Notes: generated by a model not told the origin, from the letters alone. A stretch of DNA of 64,000 bases from CAKZLS01 sp963701445 (GCA_963701445.1 CAVPAM010000006.1:1-64000), one strand, 5' to 3'; positions 42,585-52,061 are shown, counted from the first letter of the stretch. A program made the numbers and translations.

Positions 42585-44237
42585 ATGAAGTCCGCGTCCA
42601 AGCACCTTCGCAAAACCGTCCTCTGGATCATTCCGCCGCTGATTCTCATCATCTGCGGCGTCATCCTGGGCGTCTTCCACTATCAGGTCGCGCAGATGCG
42701 GGACGCCATGCTGCACCGGGTCGTCGAGGACGCCGCCCAACAGGTGGAGGCGCGGCTGCAAGCGTTCTTCGCGCCGATCACCAGCAAGCTGCTGGTGGCG
42801 CGCAACTGGGGCCGCACCGTTCAGCCCGATCTGACCGACGCCCGCCCGCTCAACATCCAGTTCATCCCCCTGCTCCAGCAGCTTCCCCACGTCTCGGCCA
42901 TCGTGCTCGGCAACAGCGCCGGCCAGGCCTACGCCCTGATGCGCGACGGCGACGGGTGGCTGACCCGGCTGACCGGCGCCGGCGAGGGAGACGGCGGGAC
43001 CACGCTCTGGATCCGCTGGGACACGCCCACCACCGAGACCCGGCGCTGGACCGAGGACACCCGCTACGATCCGCGCGACCGACCCTGGTATCGCGGCGCC
43101 GCGGACGCCGCCGATGGCGACAAGCCGTTCTGGACCGAACCCTACACGTTCTTCACCGGCGACGAAAAAGGGCTGACGGCGGCGATCCGCTGGCGGAGCC
43201 CGGACCGCGCCGCGCGCACCACCGTCGCCGCCTTCGACGTCCTGCTTCTCGAAATCTCCCGGTTCACGGCGTCGCTGAGCGCGCGCGAGCATGGCGACGT
43301 GTTCATCGTCACCGACGACGGGCGGGTGATCGGCCCCCCGAAAGACGAGCTGTTCGGCGACGATTCGGCGCTGCGCGAGGCCGTCCTGACGCCCGTGGAC
43401 TCGCTCGGGCTGGACCACCTGAACGCGGCCTTCGCCGCCTGGACGTCAAAACACCCCGGCTCCGCGCGGCCCTTCCGCTATCTCAGCGAGGGCGTCGCCT
43501 GGTGGGCGGCGTTCCGCCCCGTCGCGGTGGGCAACCGGACGTTCCGGCTGGGAACGGCCATCCCCGAGTACGAACTGCTGGACGGCATCGGCGCCTACCG
43601 CAACATCGTGCCCGCCGCCATCATCTTTCTCGGGCTGGCGGCGTTCGTCGGATCGATCCTGCTGGTCCGCAAGCACGGCCAGCAGATGGACTGGCTGGCC
43701 GGCGAAGCGCGGCGCCTCGCGTCCGCCGGCGACGATCCGCTGGAAACCGGCCTCGACGACCCCGCCCGGATCCGCGCCCTGATGGCCAAGGGAGAGAGCG
43801 AACGGCTCGAATTCAAGTCGACGGTGCGTTGGAACCTGCGCTCCGGCAAGCCGGGCAAGGAAATCGAGTTGGCCTGGCTGAAGGGCGTGGTCGGCTTCCT
43901 CAACACCGAGGGCGGCATCGTCCTGATCGGCGTCGACGACGACGGCACCGCGCTCGGCCTCGAATCCGACGGCTTCGCCAACGCCGACAAGTGCCTGAGG
44001 CACATCGGCAACCTGATCAACCAGCACATCGGCATCGAGTTCGCCCCGTTCATCCGCTACGGCCTCGTCGAGATCGACGGCAAGAGCGTCGCGGCGATCC
44101 AGTGCGCCCGCTCCACCACCCCGGCGTTCCTGAAATGCGGCAAGGACGAAGACTTCTACGTCCGCGCCGGCCCCGCCAGCCAGAAGCTCCCCACCAGCCA
44201 GATCCTCGGCTACATCGAATCCCGCAAGGCCTCCTGA
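42585..44237 (+). CDS. Membrane Cache-domain sensor with cytoplasmic AlbA_2 (Schlafen-type) domain
   Basis: A 550-residue protein. A first membrane helix (about 10-31) is followed by a long periplasmic dCache-like sensor (35-345; RYDPRDRPWYRGAADA and FWTEPYTFFTGDEKGLT are classic Cache motifs), a second helix (348-368) and a cytoplasmic AlbA_2 domain (395-535) with GESERLEFKSTVRWN, FLNTEGGIVLIGVDDDG and LINQHIGIEFAPFI. Cache domains bind small ligands, usually in chemoreceptors or kinases. AlbA_2 domains bind nucleic acid and occur in regulators and Schlafen-type proteins. A ligand-gated nucleic-acid-binding output at the membrane is inferred. A TIR-domain gene converges on it. Confidence 0.85.
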   Translation: MKSASKHLRKTVLWIIPPLILIICGVILGVFHYQVAQMRDAMLHRVVEDAAQQVEARLQAFFAPITSKLLVARNWGRTVQPDLTDARPLNIQFIPLLQQLPHVSAIVLGNSAGQAYALMRDGDGWLTRLTGAGEGDGGTTLWIRWDTPTTETRRWTEDTRYDPRDRPWYRGAADAADGDKPFWTEPYTFFTGDEKGLTAAIRWRSPDRAARTTVAAFDVLLLEISRFTASLSAREHGDVFIVTDDGRVIGPPKDELFGDDSALREAVLTPVDSLGLDHLNAAFAAWTSKHPGSARPFRYLSEGVAWWAAFRPVAVGNRTFRLGTAIPEYELLDGIGAYRNIVPAAIIFLGLAAFVGSILLVRKHGQQMDWLAGEARRLASAGDDPLETGLDDPARIRALMAKGESERLEFKSTVRWNLRSGKPGKEIELAWLKGVVGFLNTEGGIVLIGVDDDGTALGLESDGFANADKCLRHIGNLINQHIGIEFAPFIRYGLVEIDGKSVAAIQCARSTTPAFLKCGKDEDFYVRAGPASQKLPTSQILGYIESRKAS

Positions 44238-44342
44238 CGACCGGAAGACGCCCCCCGGCCCGTGTCGGGACAGTTTCAAGAAAAGCGCCGATTGTCGGAG
44301 AGCGCGCCTCGACATCCTGGACCCGCTCGATCGATTATTGCT

Positions 44343-45374
44343 CTACGCCGCCGGGCGCTGGTTGATCTGGACCCCGTCGCTGATGTCCTCGAACCGGGGC
44401 TTGTGCCTGGAAACGAGTTCGGTCATCGCCGTCGCGAACACCGACGTGAAGAACTTGTTCAACTCCAGGAGGCGCTCCAACGAACCGACGATCACCTCGC
44501 GCCGGTCCTTGGCGTCCGAATCCCGTTCGATCGCCAGCAGAAGCTGCCCCGCGTGGTGCCGCCAGCGGCCGAAGACGACGAGGATCTGCTGGTACTGCTC
44601 CTCGCTCAGATTGTCTTTCAGCAAGCCGAGAAACGCGACGTTGTCCTGCTCACCCTGGGCGTGCACCCAGGCAAGGTCGCGCGCCAGTTCCCCGGTTATC
44701 GCGCGAAACCTGTCGCCGTCGTCGCAGAACCTCAAGAGGTCGAGCCGCGGCTCGGCCACGCACCAGCGAAAGAAGAACGCGAGGCGCAGCCCGTTGCGGA
44801 GAATCCGCTGCTCCACCGGGATCAGCGCCGTCTTCAGCCGCTCCTCGATATCCAGGGCATCCATCGCCTGCTTGGTGATCAGCTCGGAAATCGTCGCGGC
44901 TTCCACCGCGATGCTCTCGCCCGCCGCGTAATCGGCGTTGATCGGCTCCGTCATTCCGGGCAGCGTCTCGCCGAACAGCCAGCGGAGCCATTGCTCCACC
45001 TTTTCCGGCGTGGCGGGGCGCGTCTGCAGCGCCTTAATGGGCTCGGGAACGTCGACCTCGGGCGCGTGCAGGCAGACGAAGGCGTGCGCGTTTTTCTTCA
45101 GGGTGGAGCGGATCGCCTCGAACATTCCGGTTTCGAACAACGCCCAGTCCCAGCACAGGCTGGGCTTGGTGTAGACGAACAGGAAAATGTCCGCGTTCGG
45201 CGCGTTGTCCTTGATCCACCGGTACCATTCCTCGCCGTCGGTTATTTTTTCCGGCGCGAACAGGAACTCGATTTTGCCGGCCGCGCGCTCGGCCAGGATG
45301 TTCTTGATCCGCTGGCAGATCGTCAGGTCGTCATGCCGATGGCTGATGAAAATCCGCAGTTTCCCGCCTTGCAT
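44343..45374 (-). CDS. TIR-domain protein
   Basis: A 343-residue protein with an N-terminal TIR-type domain (about 1-110): KLRIFISHRHDDLTICQRIK, FAPEKITDGEEWYRWIKDNA, ADIFLFVYTKPSLCWDWA and LFETGMFEAI. The Glu in LFETG is at the position of the NADase catalytic glutamate. The C-terminal 230 residues are alpha-helical and unrecognised. Bacterial TIR proteins cleave NAD+ or make NAD-derived signals, often in phage defence. The start at 45374 has GGAG close upstream; a longer frame is possible. The palindrome TCCCCTATTGGGGT lies ten bases before the start, over the likely ribosome-binding or promoter region. Confidence 0.82.
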   Translation of the reverse strand: MQGGKLRIFISHRHDDLTICQRIKNILAERAAGKIEFLFAPEKITDGEEWYRWIKDNAPNADIFLFVYTKPSLCWDWALFETGMFEAIRSTLKKNAHAFVCLHAPEVDVPEPIKALQTRPATPEKVEQWLRWLFGETLPGMTEPINADYAAGESIAVEAATISELITKQAMDALDIEERLKTALIPVEQRILRNGLRLAFFFRWCVAEPRLDLLRFCDDGDRFRAITGELARDLAWVHAQGEQDNVAFLGLLKDNLSEEQYQQILVVFGRWRHHAGQLLLAIERDSDAKDRREVIVGSLERLLELNKFFTSVFATAMTELVSRHKPRFEDISDGVQINQRPAA

Positions 45375-45383
45375 CGCTCCATC

Positions 45384-45397
45384 TCCCCTATTGGGGT
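45384..45397. promoter_or_regulatory. Palindrome at the TIR gene start; rest of the gap to 45712
   Basis: TCCCCTATTGGGGT forms a short palindrome immediately upstream of the TIR gene, followed by an AT-rich block to about 45445 that could hold its promoter. It fits the family of ACCC-N-GGGT sites. The remaining sequence up to 45712 is ordinary GC-rich DNA ahead of the YbhB-like gene and shows nothing further. Confidence 0.4.
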
Positions 45398-45712
45398 TGG
45401 TCATTCTTTCATCGCATATATTACAATTATTATACGTCAATAACCGTTCCGGGTAAAGGCGGGATGCCTCAATCGGGGGGAATCCTTCGCGTCGACATGG
45501 GCGACACTGGACAACGCCGAACGCGACGAGGCCCTGGCGCGGCGGACGGGGTTGTCGTATCCTGAAGCGAGGGAAGGATAGGCAGGTTGATCGCAACCGT
45601 CACGGCGGGTCGTACGAACGAGCCCGGGTCCAGGTCACGGTGGTTGGCGCCCTTGCCGGTCGCGATGTCGATCGCCCTACTCTGTCCGAATTGGGAAACA
45701 GGAGCAGCCGCC

Positions 45713-46192
45713 ATGCCGCTTTCACTGATGTCGCCGGCGTTCTCCGAGGGCGGAGACATACCCAAACGGTACACCTGCGAGGGAGCGGACGTTTCGCCGC
45801 CGCTCGCGTGGTCGGGCGCGCCCGACGGGACCAAGAGCCTCGCCCTGGTGGTGGACGATCCCGATGCTCCGGATCCGAAGGCTCCCAAGCTGACCTGGGT
45901 GCACTGGATCCTGTACAACCTGCCGCCGACGGCGGGCGCGCTGCCGGAGGCGGTGAGCGCGGAGGCGCTGCCGCCCGCCGCCGAACAGGGCCTGAACGAC
46001 TGGAACAGAACCGGCTACGGCGGTCCCTGCCCACCCATCGGGCGCCACCGCTACTTCCACAAGCTGTACGCCCTCGACGTGGTGCTCACCAGCCTCCGGA
46101 CGCCCACCAAGGCGGAGCTGATGAAGGCGATGAAGGGTCATGTCCTCGCCGAGACCGAACTCGTGGGAACCTACGAAAAGGCCGGCCGCTGA
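45713..46192 (+). CDS. YbhB/YbcL family (PEBP-like) protein
   Basis: A 159-residue phosphatidylethanolamine-binding-protein fold: MSPAFSEGGDIPKRYTCEGA, DVSPPLAWSGAPDGTKSLAL, VVDDPDAPDP, TWVHWILYNLPP, GYGGPCPPIGRHRYFHKLYAL. These are the conserved ligand-site motifs of the YbhB/YbcL group. The bacterial members have no settled role. ATG 45713 with GGAG upstream matches the family N-terminus. The stop overlaps the start of the cytochrome gene (TGATG), so the two are co-translated. Confidence 0.93.
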   Translation: MPLSLMSPAFSEGGDIPKRYTCEGADVSPPLAWSGAPDGTKSLALVVDDPDAPDPKAPKLTWVHWILYNLPPTAGALPEAVSAEALPPAAEQGLNDWNRTGYGGPCPPIGRHRYFHKLYALDVVLTSLRTPTKAELMKAMKGHVLAETELVGTYEKAGR

Positions 46193-46518
46193 TGCACATT
46201 CAAACCTGTTTGATCGCCGTCGTTTCGTTGATCGCGGCCCTGGGCGGCGCCCTGGCGGCGGACTTGCCCGGCGACCCCATCGTGGGCCGCGAAATCTCCG
46301 AGGACTGGTGCGGCGAATGCCACGAGGTGGCGCCGGGCGGCGTCGACATCTTCGAGGGGGTCCCGGCGTTCCAGTCGCTGGCGGACGATCCCGCCTTCAA
46401 CGAGAGGGCTCTCCGCGCTTTCTTCCAGTCGCCCCACGACGCCATGCCCGACGTGATGCCGACGCCGCAGCAGACCGACGACATCATCGCCTATATCCTG
46501 AGCCTCGGGAAACGCTGA
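46192..46518 (+). CDS. Small secreted c-type cytochrome
   Basis: A 108-residue protein with a signal peptide (1-22, ending GALAA) and one haem-binding motif, CGECH. The likely axial methionine is one of several in HDAMPDVMPTP, and the C-terminal helix is TDDIIAYILSLGKR. It is a periplasmic class I-like monohaem cytochrome c for electron transfer; partners are unknown. Translation is coupled to the YbhB-like gene by a TGATG overlap. Confidence 0.9.
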   Translation: MHIQTCLIAVVSLIAALGGALAADLPGDPIVGREISEDWCGECHEVAPGGVDIFEGVPAFQSLADDPAFNERALRAFFQSPHDAMPDVMPTPQQTDDIIAYILSLGKR

Positions 46519-46545
46519 ACCGAACGCTTGGCGGAGCGGTTCCGG

Positions 46546-47259
46546 CTACGCTTTCAGCCGGTATTCCACCCTGCCGCCCCGCTTCCTGAACCAGGCGCCG
46601 GACCAGCGGCCGTTGTCGTCGTAATCGATGGCGCCCTCGAGGATGCTGTCGAGGCGGTAGCGGGTGACCGCGAGCGGGCGGCCGCCGACCTCGATCTGGA
46701 CGCGGTCGTGGCCGAGAACCACCTGGTCCTCCAGCGTTCCCTTCTTGGGATCGAGCACCACGTCGCGCGACACGATCTCCGGGTTCCAGAAGGTTCCCGG
46801 GATGATGTCGGCGGGCGCCGTCAGCGTGCCCCGGCGGCCGGTGACCTCGAACCCGTCCTCGCGCGCCGCGCCCTTCACCGTGTCCACGCGGCCGTTGTCG
46901 AGGGTGTCGCTCTCGAAGGACACGAGGCGCCCGGCCCGCCAGACCTCGGTGGCGTGATGGAGATAGCTGAACGCGGTGATCCACAGCAGCGTGACGTCGA
47001 TGTCGATGACGGTGTCGACGCGAAGGTCATCGCCGGCCGTCTCGAACCGGACCGCGTGGACGCCGATGACGCCGCCGGCCCAGACCACGTCGAAGGTCAG
47101 CGGCAGCGCCGAGGCCGCCGCGAGCGCCGACCCCGCGCCCGAATCGGTGGCCATTCCCGCCGCCCGGGCCGCCCGCCCGCCCGCCGCCGCGAGCGCGCCG
47201 GCCGCGGCCGTCCCCAGCAGCCGGCGCCTCGAAAACAGCCGGGGCGGTCCGTCGGTCAT
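46546..47259 (-). CDS. DUF6134-like protein with a Tat-type signal
   Basis: A 237-residue exported protein. The N-terminus SRRRLLGTAAAGALAAAGG resembles a twin-arginine signal (SRRRLL), followed by a beta-rich domain: LTFDVVWAGGVIGVHAVRFE, VDTVIDIDVTLLWITAFSY, GTFWNPEIVSRDVVLD and the C-terminal RWSGAWFRKRGGRVEYRL. This matches proteins annotated DUF6134, of unknown function. It converges with the cytochrome gene. Confidence 0.7.
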   Translation of the reverse strand: MTDGPPRLFSRRRLLGTAAAGALAAAGGRAARAAGMATDSGAGSALAAASALPLTFDVVWAGGVIGVHAVRFETAGDDLRVDTVIDIDVTLLWITAFSYLHHATEVWRAGRLVSFESDTLDNGRVDTVKGAAREDGFEVTGRRGTLTAPADIIPGTFWNPEIVSRDVVLDPKKGTLEDQVVLGHDRVQIEVGGRPLAVTRYRLDSILEGAIDYDDNGRWSGAWFRKRGGRVEYRLKA

Positions 47260-47525
47260 GCAAACGCTCCCTCTCGCGTAATCGCGCCGGCGGTCCGATC
47301 CGGCGCCACCACCGCCAATCCGTCAATGATCCGACACATCAAGATAAATACACCGGGACCGGGAAGATATGCTATCGAGGACCCTGGCGGGCAAGGGAAC
47401 CCGGCATCCCGGAGTTCGGCGCTTGCCATCTTTCGGACTCGGGGCGGTGTCACCATACCCCGGCCCAGCGATGGGCGGGCGCCACCGGACCGACCCGGCG
47501 CGGCGCGCCAAACCTTGCGGGAGAC

Positions 47526-48563
47526 ATGAACGTGGGCGCCGAGGATGACACGATGACGCACGGCGGAGCGGTGGACGCGGCGGCGACCCGCTACGGCATC
47601 CCCCGCGTCGGCTGGCTGGACCTCTCCACCGGCATCAACCCCAACGCGTATCCGGTCCCGGACCTGGCGCCGGATTACTGGCAGCGCCTCCCCGATTCGG
47701 GGCTTTACGACTGGTTGCGCGAGGCGGCGGCCCGGTACTACCGCGTCGCCGACCCGGCCATGGTGATCCCCGCTCCCGGGTCGCAGATGGTGATCCAGTG
47801 GATCCCGAGGCTGATACCGGCGACCCGCGTGGCCGTCCTCGGCCCCACCTACGGCGAGCACGAGAAATGCTGGGCCGACGCCGGCCACGCGGTGCACATG
47901 GTGGCGGAACCGGACGACGTCGGACCCGAGTTCGGCGCGGCCGTGGTGGTCAACCCCAACAACCCCACCGGCCGGATCGTCGGGCGGGAGCGTCTCCTCG
48001 GGCTCGCGGAGGGCCGGTTTCTGGTGGTGGACGAGGCCTTCGCCGACGTGGCGCCGGACACCAGCATGGCGCCACACGTGGGCCGTCCCGACCTGCTCGT
48101 GGTGCGCTCGGCGGGCAAGTTCTTCGGCCTGGCCGGCATGCGCCTCGGTTTCGCCCTCGCCGGCGCGCCCCTCGCGGACCGGCTCCGCGACGCCATGGGG
48201 CCGTGGGCGGTCAGCGGCCCGGCGGCGGCCATCGGCGCGGTGGCGATGGCCGACGATCACTGGATCAAGGCGGCGCGGGTCCGGTTGCGGGCGGCCACGG
48301 CGCGCCTCGACGGCCAACTCATCCGCATGGGTCTCGGCGTGGTGGGTGGGACGACGCTGTTCCGCCTGATCGAACACCCCCGGGCGGCCGAGCTTTTCGA
48401 ACACCTCGCGCAATCGGGGATCCTGGTGCGGGCGTTTCCGGCCCGGCCGGAGTGGCTGCGCTTCGGCATGCCGGGCAACGACCGGGATTTCGAACGGCTG
48501 GCGGCGGCGCTGGCGGACTGGCCGCCGGCCAAGCGGTCGCCGGCGTCCATGGCGTCCGGCTAG
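47526..48563 (+). CDS. cobD: Threonine-phosphate decarboxylase (cobalamin biosynthesis)
   Basis: A 345-residue PLP-dependent fold-type I enzyme with LDLSTGINPNAYPV, the substrate region VVVNPNNPTGRIVG, LVVDEAFADVAP and the PLP lysine in VVRSAGKFFGLAGMRLGF. This is the CobD/CobC group that makes aminopropanol phosphate for the cobalamin lower-ligand loop. An alternative start at 47553 (MTHGG, the common family beginning) is also possible. No other cob gene and no cobalamin riboswitch is seen nearby. Confidence 0.87.
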   Translation: MNVGAEDDTMTHGGAVDAAATRYGIPRVGWLDLSTGINPNAYPVPDLAPDYWQRLPDSGLYDWLREAAARYYRVADPAMVIPAPGSQMVIQWIPRLIPATRVAVLGPTYGEHEKCWADAGHAVHMVAEPDDVGPEFGAAVVVNPNNPTGRIVGRERLLGLAEGRFLVVDEAFADVAPDTSMAPHVGRPDLLVVRSAGKFFGLAGMRLGFALAGAPLADRLRDAMGPWAVSGPAAAIGAVAMADDHWIKAARVRLRAATARLDGQLIRMGLGVVGGTTLFRLIEHPRAAELFEHLAQSGILVRAFPARPEWLRFGMPGNDRDFERLAAALADWPPAKRSPASMASG

Positions 48564-48628
48564 TGCTGTCGGGACCGGGCGGCCTGGGCGGACGCGGCCG
48601 ATGGCGCGAGCGGGGCGGATGATCGACC

Positions 48629-49264
48629 ATGCTTGAAATGGCCCTTCGCGCGTTCACCATGTTCTTCGCCACCGTCGGCCCGGTGGACGTGGCGGCCATC
48701 TACGCCGTGCTCGCGGCCTCCGCCACGGAGCGCCAGCGCCGGACCATGGCCATCAAGGGCACCGCGATCGCGACCGTCGTGCTGGTGGTTTTCGCCCTCC
48801 TCGGCGGCAGCATCCTCGGCTGGCTCGGGATCACGCTTCCGGCGCTCAGGACGGCCGGCGGCATTCTGCTGCTGCTGCTCGGCATCGACATGGTGTTCGC
48901 GCGGCCGTCGACCATGTCGCGGACCACGCCGGCGGAAACCTACGAGGCGGAGGGAAAGCCGGACATCTCGGTGTTTCCGCTGGCCTCGCCGCTGATCGCC
49001 GGTCCGGGCGCGCTCGGAGCCGCGATCCTGTTGACGGCGGAGGCGGACGGCGACCTCGCGCTGGAGGCGATCGTGGTGGCGATGCTGCTGGCGGTCATGG
49101 CCATGACGCTCGCGCTGCTTTTAATCGCCGCGCGCCTGCACAAGCTGCTCGGCGTGACCGGACAGAACGTGATCTCGCGGGTGGTGGGCATCCTGCTGGC
49201 GGCGCTGGCGGTGCAGTTCGTGTTCGACGGCGTCAAGGCCAGCGGCCTGCTCGCCGGCGGATAG
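48629..49264 (+). CDS. MarC-family integral membrane protein
   Basis: A 211-residue protein with six hydrophobic helices and the MarC pattern: FFATVGPVDVAAIYAVLAA, the LRTAGGILLLLLGIDMVF helix and FPLASPLIAGPGALGAAILL. The family has no proven transport substrate; the old link with multiple antibiotic resistance has not held up. It stands between cobD and a thioredoxin-fold gene without obvious connection. Confidence 0.9.
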   Translation: MLEMALRAFTMFFATVGPVDVAAIYAVLAASATERQRRTMAIKGTAIATVVLVVFALLGGSILGWLGITLPALRTAGGILLLLLGIDMVFARPSTMSRTTPAETYEAEGKPDISVFPLASPLIAGPGALGAAILLTAEADGDLALEAIVVAMLLAVMAMTLALLLIAARLHKLLGVTGQNVISRVVGILLAALAVQFVFDGVKASGLLAGG

Positions 49265-49409
49265 CGCCGGAGCGGCGGAACCGGCCGGGACGGCGGTCGG
49301 GGTGATCGGCGGCATTGATCGGCGGCATCAATGTCGGCTAACAGAAGGCCCGGGAGCGGGGGTGCGGTCCCGGGGACGCGAACGGCAACGGCAGGCAAGG
49401 GAGATCGAC

Positions 49410-49958
49410 ATGGCATCCATGAACACGCCCATTTGCGACTTCGGATGGAAGGCCGTGGATTTCAGCCTCAAGGATCCCGACGGCCGCCTTCATACCCTGG
49501 CCGACGTCAGGGGCCCCAAGGGCACGCTGATCATGTTCATCTGCAACCACTGCCCCTACGTCAGGGCGGTCGCCGACCGCATCGCCCGGGACGCCCGCGA
49601 CCTTCGGGAGCTGGGAATCGGCGTCGCCGCGATCATGTCCAACGACTACCGCCGCTACCCCGACGACGCGCCCCCCCGCATGAAGGCGTTCGCCGAGGCC
49701 CATGGATTCGCGTTTCCCTATCTGGTGGACGAGACCCAGGAGGTGGCGCGGGCCTACGACGCGGTCTGCACGCCCGACTTTTTCGGGTTCAACGCGGACC
49801 TGGAACTGCAGTACCGCGGACGCCTGGATGCCTCGCGCAAGGACCAGGCGCCGGATGCCCGCCGCGAGCTGTTCGAGGCCATGACCCTGGTGGCGGAAAC
49901 CGGCCGGGGACCCGAGGAGCAGACCGCCAGCATGGGATGTTCCATCAAGTGGAAGTAG
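49410..49958 (+). CDS. Thioredoxin-fold (AhpC/TSA-like) family protein
   Basis: A 182-residue cytoplasmic thioredoxin-fold protein. The active-site region is GTLIMFICNHCPYVRAVADR, with the single CNHCPY motif that marks this family, followed by IMSNDYRRYPDDAPPRMKAF and CTPDFFGFNADLELQYRG. The CxxC suggests a thiol redox role; substrates are unknown. ATG 49410 follows AAGGGAG. Confidence 0.88.
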   Translation: MASMNTPICDFGWKAVDFSLKDPDGRLHTLADVRGPKGTLIMFICNHCPYVRAVADRIARDARDLRELGIGVAAIMSNDYRRYPDDAPPRMKAFAEAHGFAFPYLVDETQEVARAYDAVCTPDFFGFNADLELQYRGRLDASRKDQAPDARRELFEAMTLVAETGRGPEEQTASMGCSIKWK

Positions 49959-50037
49959 CGGCGCGCTCGGCGCGGCGCTCTTGCGGCGGCGGCCGGTTTA
50001 GGCGATTTTAAGGGCACACGTTCACGGGAGCTTATTC

Positions 50038-50706
50038 TTGGCCGATCCGACATCAGACAGCCTCTTTCGCGAAATCGACGAGGACATCCGTCACGAAAAG
50101 TACGCCAAGCTGTGGAAGAGCTACGGCAAGTATGTCATCGCCGCCGCCCTGGTTCTCGTGGTCGGCGTCGCGGGGACGCAGGGCTGGTACAGCTACAACC
50201 GCGGCCTCCGCGAGGAGGCGAGCGAAAAACTGGTCGCCGCCCAGGAGTTGGCCTCGGCGGACGCCGGCGTGGCGGAACAGGCGTTGCTGGGCATCGCCGA
50301 CGGCGGTCCGGACGGATACGCGATGCTGGCGCGGTTCCGCTCGGCGGCGCTGATCGGCGAGCAAGGCGAGCGCGAGATGGCGGCGGCGGCCTATTGGGAA
50401 CTGGCCGGGCGGGACATCGATCCCATCTATCGCGACCTCGCCGTCATCCTCGGTGTCCAGCAGATCCTGTCGAAGCCCGTGGCGCCGGCGAACCCGGCCG
50501 AACTGATGGAGAAACTCGAACCGGTCGCGGGCCCCGACAATCCATGGCGGTTCAGCGCGCGCCAACTGCAAGCCGTGATCGCCTGGCAGACGGGCGATGC
50601 GGACCGTGCCCGCGAACTGTTCGCGGGTCTTGCCGGCGACCCGGCCACGCCGGCGGGGATCCGGGCACGGGCCATTGAACTCCTGGCTGTGATCGGCGAA
50701 AGTTGA
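50038..50706 (+). CDS. Tetratricopeptide-like membrane protein (YfgM/DUF2133-like), BamB neighbour
   Basis: A 222-residue protein with a cytoplasmic N-terminus (REIDEDIRHEKYAKLWKSYG), one membrane helix (about 32-50) and a periplasmic helical-repeat region. The size, topology and position directly upstream of bamB and der match YfgM-like proteins, which work with periplasmic chaperones and the Sec translocon. The start is a TTG at 50038 preceded by GGGAG. The stop overlaps or lies within a few bases of the bamB start, so the genes form an operon. Confidence 0.82.
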   Translation: MADPTSDSLFREIDEDIRHEKYAKLWKSYGKYVIAAALVLVVGVAGTQGWYSYNRGLREEASEKLVAAQELASADAGVAEQALLGIADGGPDGYAMLARFRSAALIGEQGEREMAAAAYWELAGRDIDPIYRDLAVILGVQQILSKPVAPANPAELMEKLEPVAGPDNPWRFSARQLQAVIAWQTGDADRARELFAGLAGDPATPAGIRARAIELLAVIGES

Positions 50707-50714
50707 AACCCTTG

Positions 50715-52061
50715 ATGACATCGTCGCGGCGGCCCACGGCGCGTATATTCCGGAGCATTGCGTTTCCGCTGTGCGCGGCCGTCCTGCTCGCGGGCTGCGA
50801 CACCTGGTTCGGCAAGGGCGACGATCCGCCGCTGCCGGGCGAGCGCATTTCGGTCCTGGCGCACCAGCGGACGGTGAACCCCGATCCGCAGGCCGACCCC
50901 AATTCCATCCGCCTTCCCCGCCCGCTCGCCAACCCGGACTGGCCGCAGTCGGGCGGCTACGCCAATCACGCCATGCACCATCTCGAGCTGGCGGCGCGGC
51001 CGGCCCCGGCCTGGCGCGCGGACATCGGCAGGAGCGCCAGCGATTCTCGGCCCCGGCTGGCGCCTCCCATCATCGCCGCCGGCCGCGTCTACACCATGGA
51101 CTCGGAGCACGTGGTCCGCGCGTTCGACGCCGGCTCCGGCCAGCGGATCTGGGACGTGGATCTCGCCGACGACGAGGAGGACGACGACGTCACCATCGGC
51201 GGCATCGCCTTCGAGGACGGGCGCATCGTCGCCACCACCGGCTTCGCCAAGATCATCGCGCTCGACGCCGCCACCGGCGAGGAGCTGTGGCGCGAGAAAA
51301 AGAGCGCGCCGTTTCATTCGCCGCCGACGGTCCGGGCCGGCCGCGTGTTCGCCGTCAGCATCGACAATACGCTCTACGCCCTCGGCGTCCACGACGGCGG
51401 CGAGCTGTGGAAGCACACGGCCATCGTCGAAACCGCCAACCTGCTCGGCGGCGCCGCGCCGGCGGTGGACTCGGGCGTCGTGGTGGCGCCGTTCTCGTCC
51501 GGCGAACTGGTGGCCCTGAAGGTGGAAACCGGACAGGAGCTGTGGAGCGACTCGCTCACGTCGGCCCGGCGCACCGACGAGCTGGGGGCGCTGTCGCAGA
51601 TCCGCGCGGCGCCGGTGATCGACCGAGGCCTGGTGTTCGCCGTCAGTCACGGCGACCTGATGGCCGCCATCGACCTTCGTACCGGACGGCGCGTCTGGGA
51701 CAAGGATCTGGGCGGTCTCCAGACGCCCTGGGTCGCCGGCAACTACCTCTTCATGATCACCAACGAAAACGAAGTGGTGGCGCTCGGCCGGGAGGACGGA
51801 CGGATCTATTGGGTCACGCCGCTTCCGGCCTACGAGAACCCCGAGGAACTGGAAGACCCGATCCTGTGGTCCGGTCCCGTTCTCGCCGGCGACCGGCTGA
51901 TCATCGCCGGGTCCAACGGGGACGCCATGACTTTGTCGCCGTACACGGGGAAGGTGCTCGGGATCCAGGCCATGTCGGACCCCGTGTCGGTGACGCCCAT
52001 CGTCGCCAATCGCGCGTTGTTCCTGCTCAGCGACGATTCCGAACTCATTTCGTTGAGATAG
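50715..52061 (+). CDS. bamB: Outer membrane assembly lipoprotein BamB
   Basis: A lipoprotein of about 448 residues with signal peptide and lipobox (AVLLAGC), then an eight-bladed PQQ-type beta-propeller with repeated blade motifs such as VVRAFDAGSGQRIWDVDL, IIALDAATGEELWREKK and MAAIDLRTGRRVWDKDL. BamB helps BamA insert beta-barrel proteins into the outer membrane. The ATG at 50715 or a TTG at 50703 may be used. The downstream gene der begins four bases after its stop, as is usual. Confidence 0.93.
   Translation: MTSSRRPTARIFRSIAFPLCAAVLLAGCDTWFGKGDDPPLPGERISVLAHQRTVNPDPQADPNSIRLPRPLANPDWPQSGGYANHAMHHLELAARPAPAWRADIGRSASDSRPRLAPPIIAAGRVYTMDSEHVVRAFDAGSGQRIWDVDLADDEEDDDVTIGGIAFEDGRIVATTGFAKIIALDAATGEELWREKKSAPFHSPPTVRAGRVFAVSIDNTLYALGVHDGGELWKHTAIVETANLLGGAAPAVDSGVVVAPFSSGELVALKVETGQELWSDSLTSARRTDELGALSQIRAAPVIDRGLVFAVSHGDLMAAIDLRTGRRVWDKDLGGLQTPWVAGNYLFMITNENEVVALGREDGRIYWVTPLPAYENPEELEDPILWSGPVLAGDRLIIAGSNGDAMTLSPYTGKVLGIQAMSDPVSVTPIVANRALFLLSDDSELISLR

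Noticed and set aside
42585..45374. Cache-AlbA_2 plus TIR as a Thoeris-type defence system.
   Set aside because: There is no ThsA-like SIR2/SLOG effector; the pairing is only by proximity and the genes are convergent.
47260..47525. Possible cobalamin riboswitch before cobD.
   Set aside because: The GCCACTG box and the other conserved parts of the B12 element are not present in either strand of the gap.
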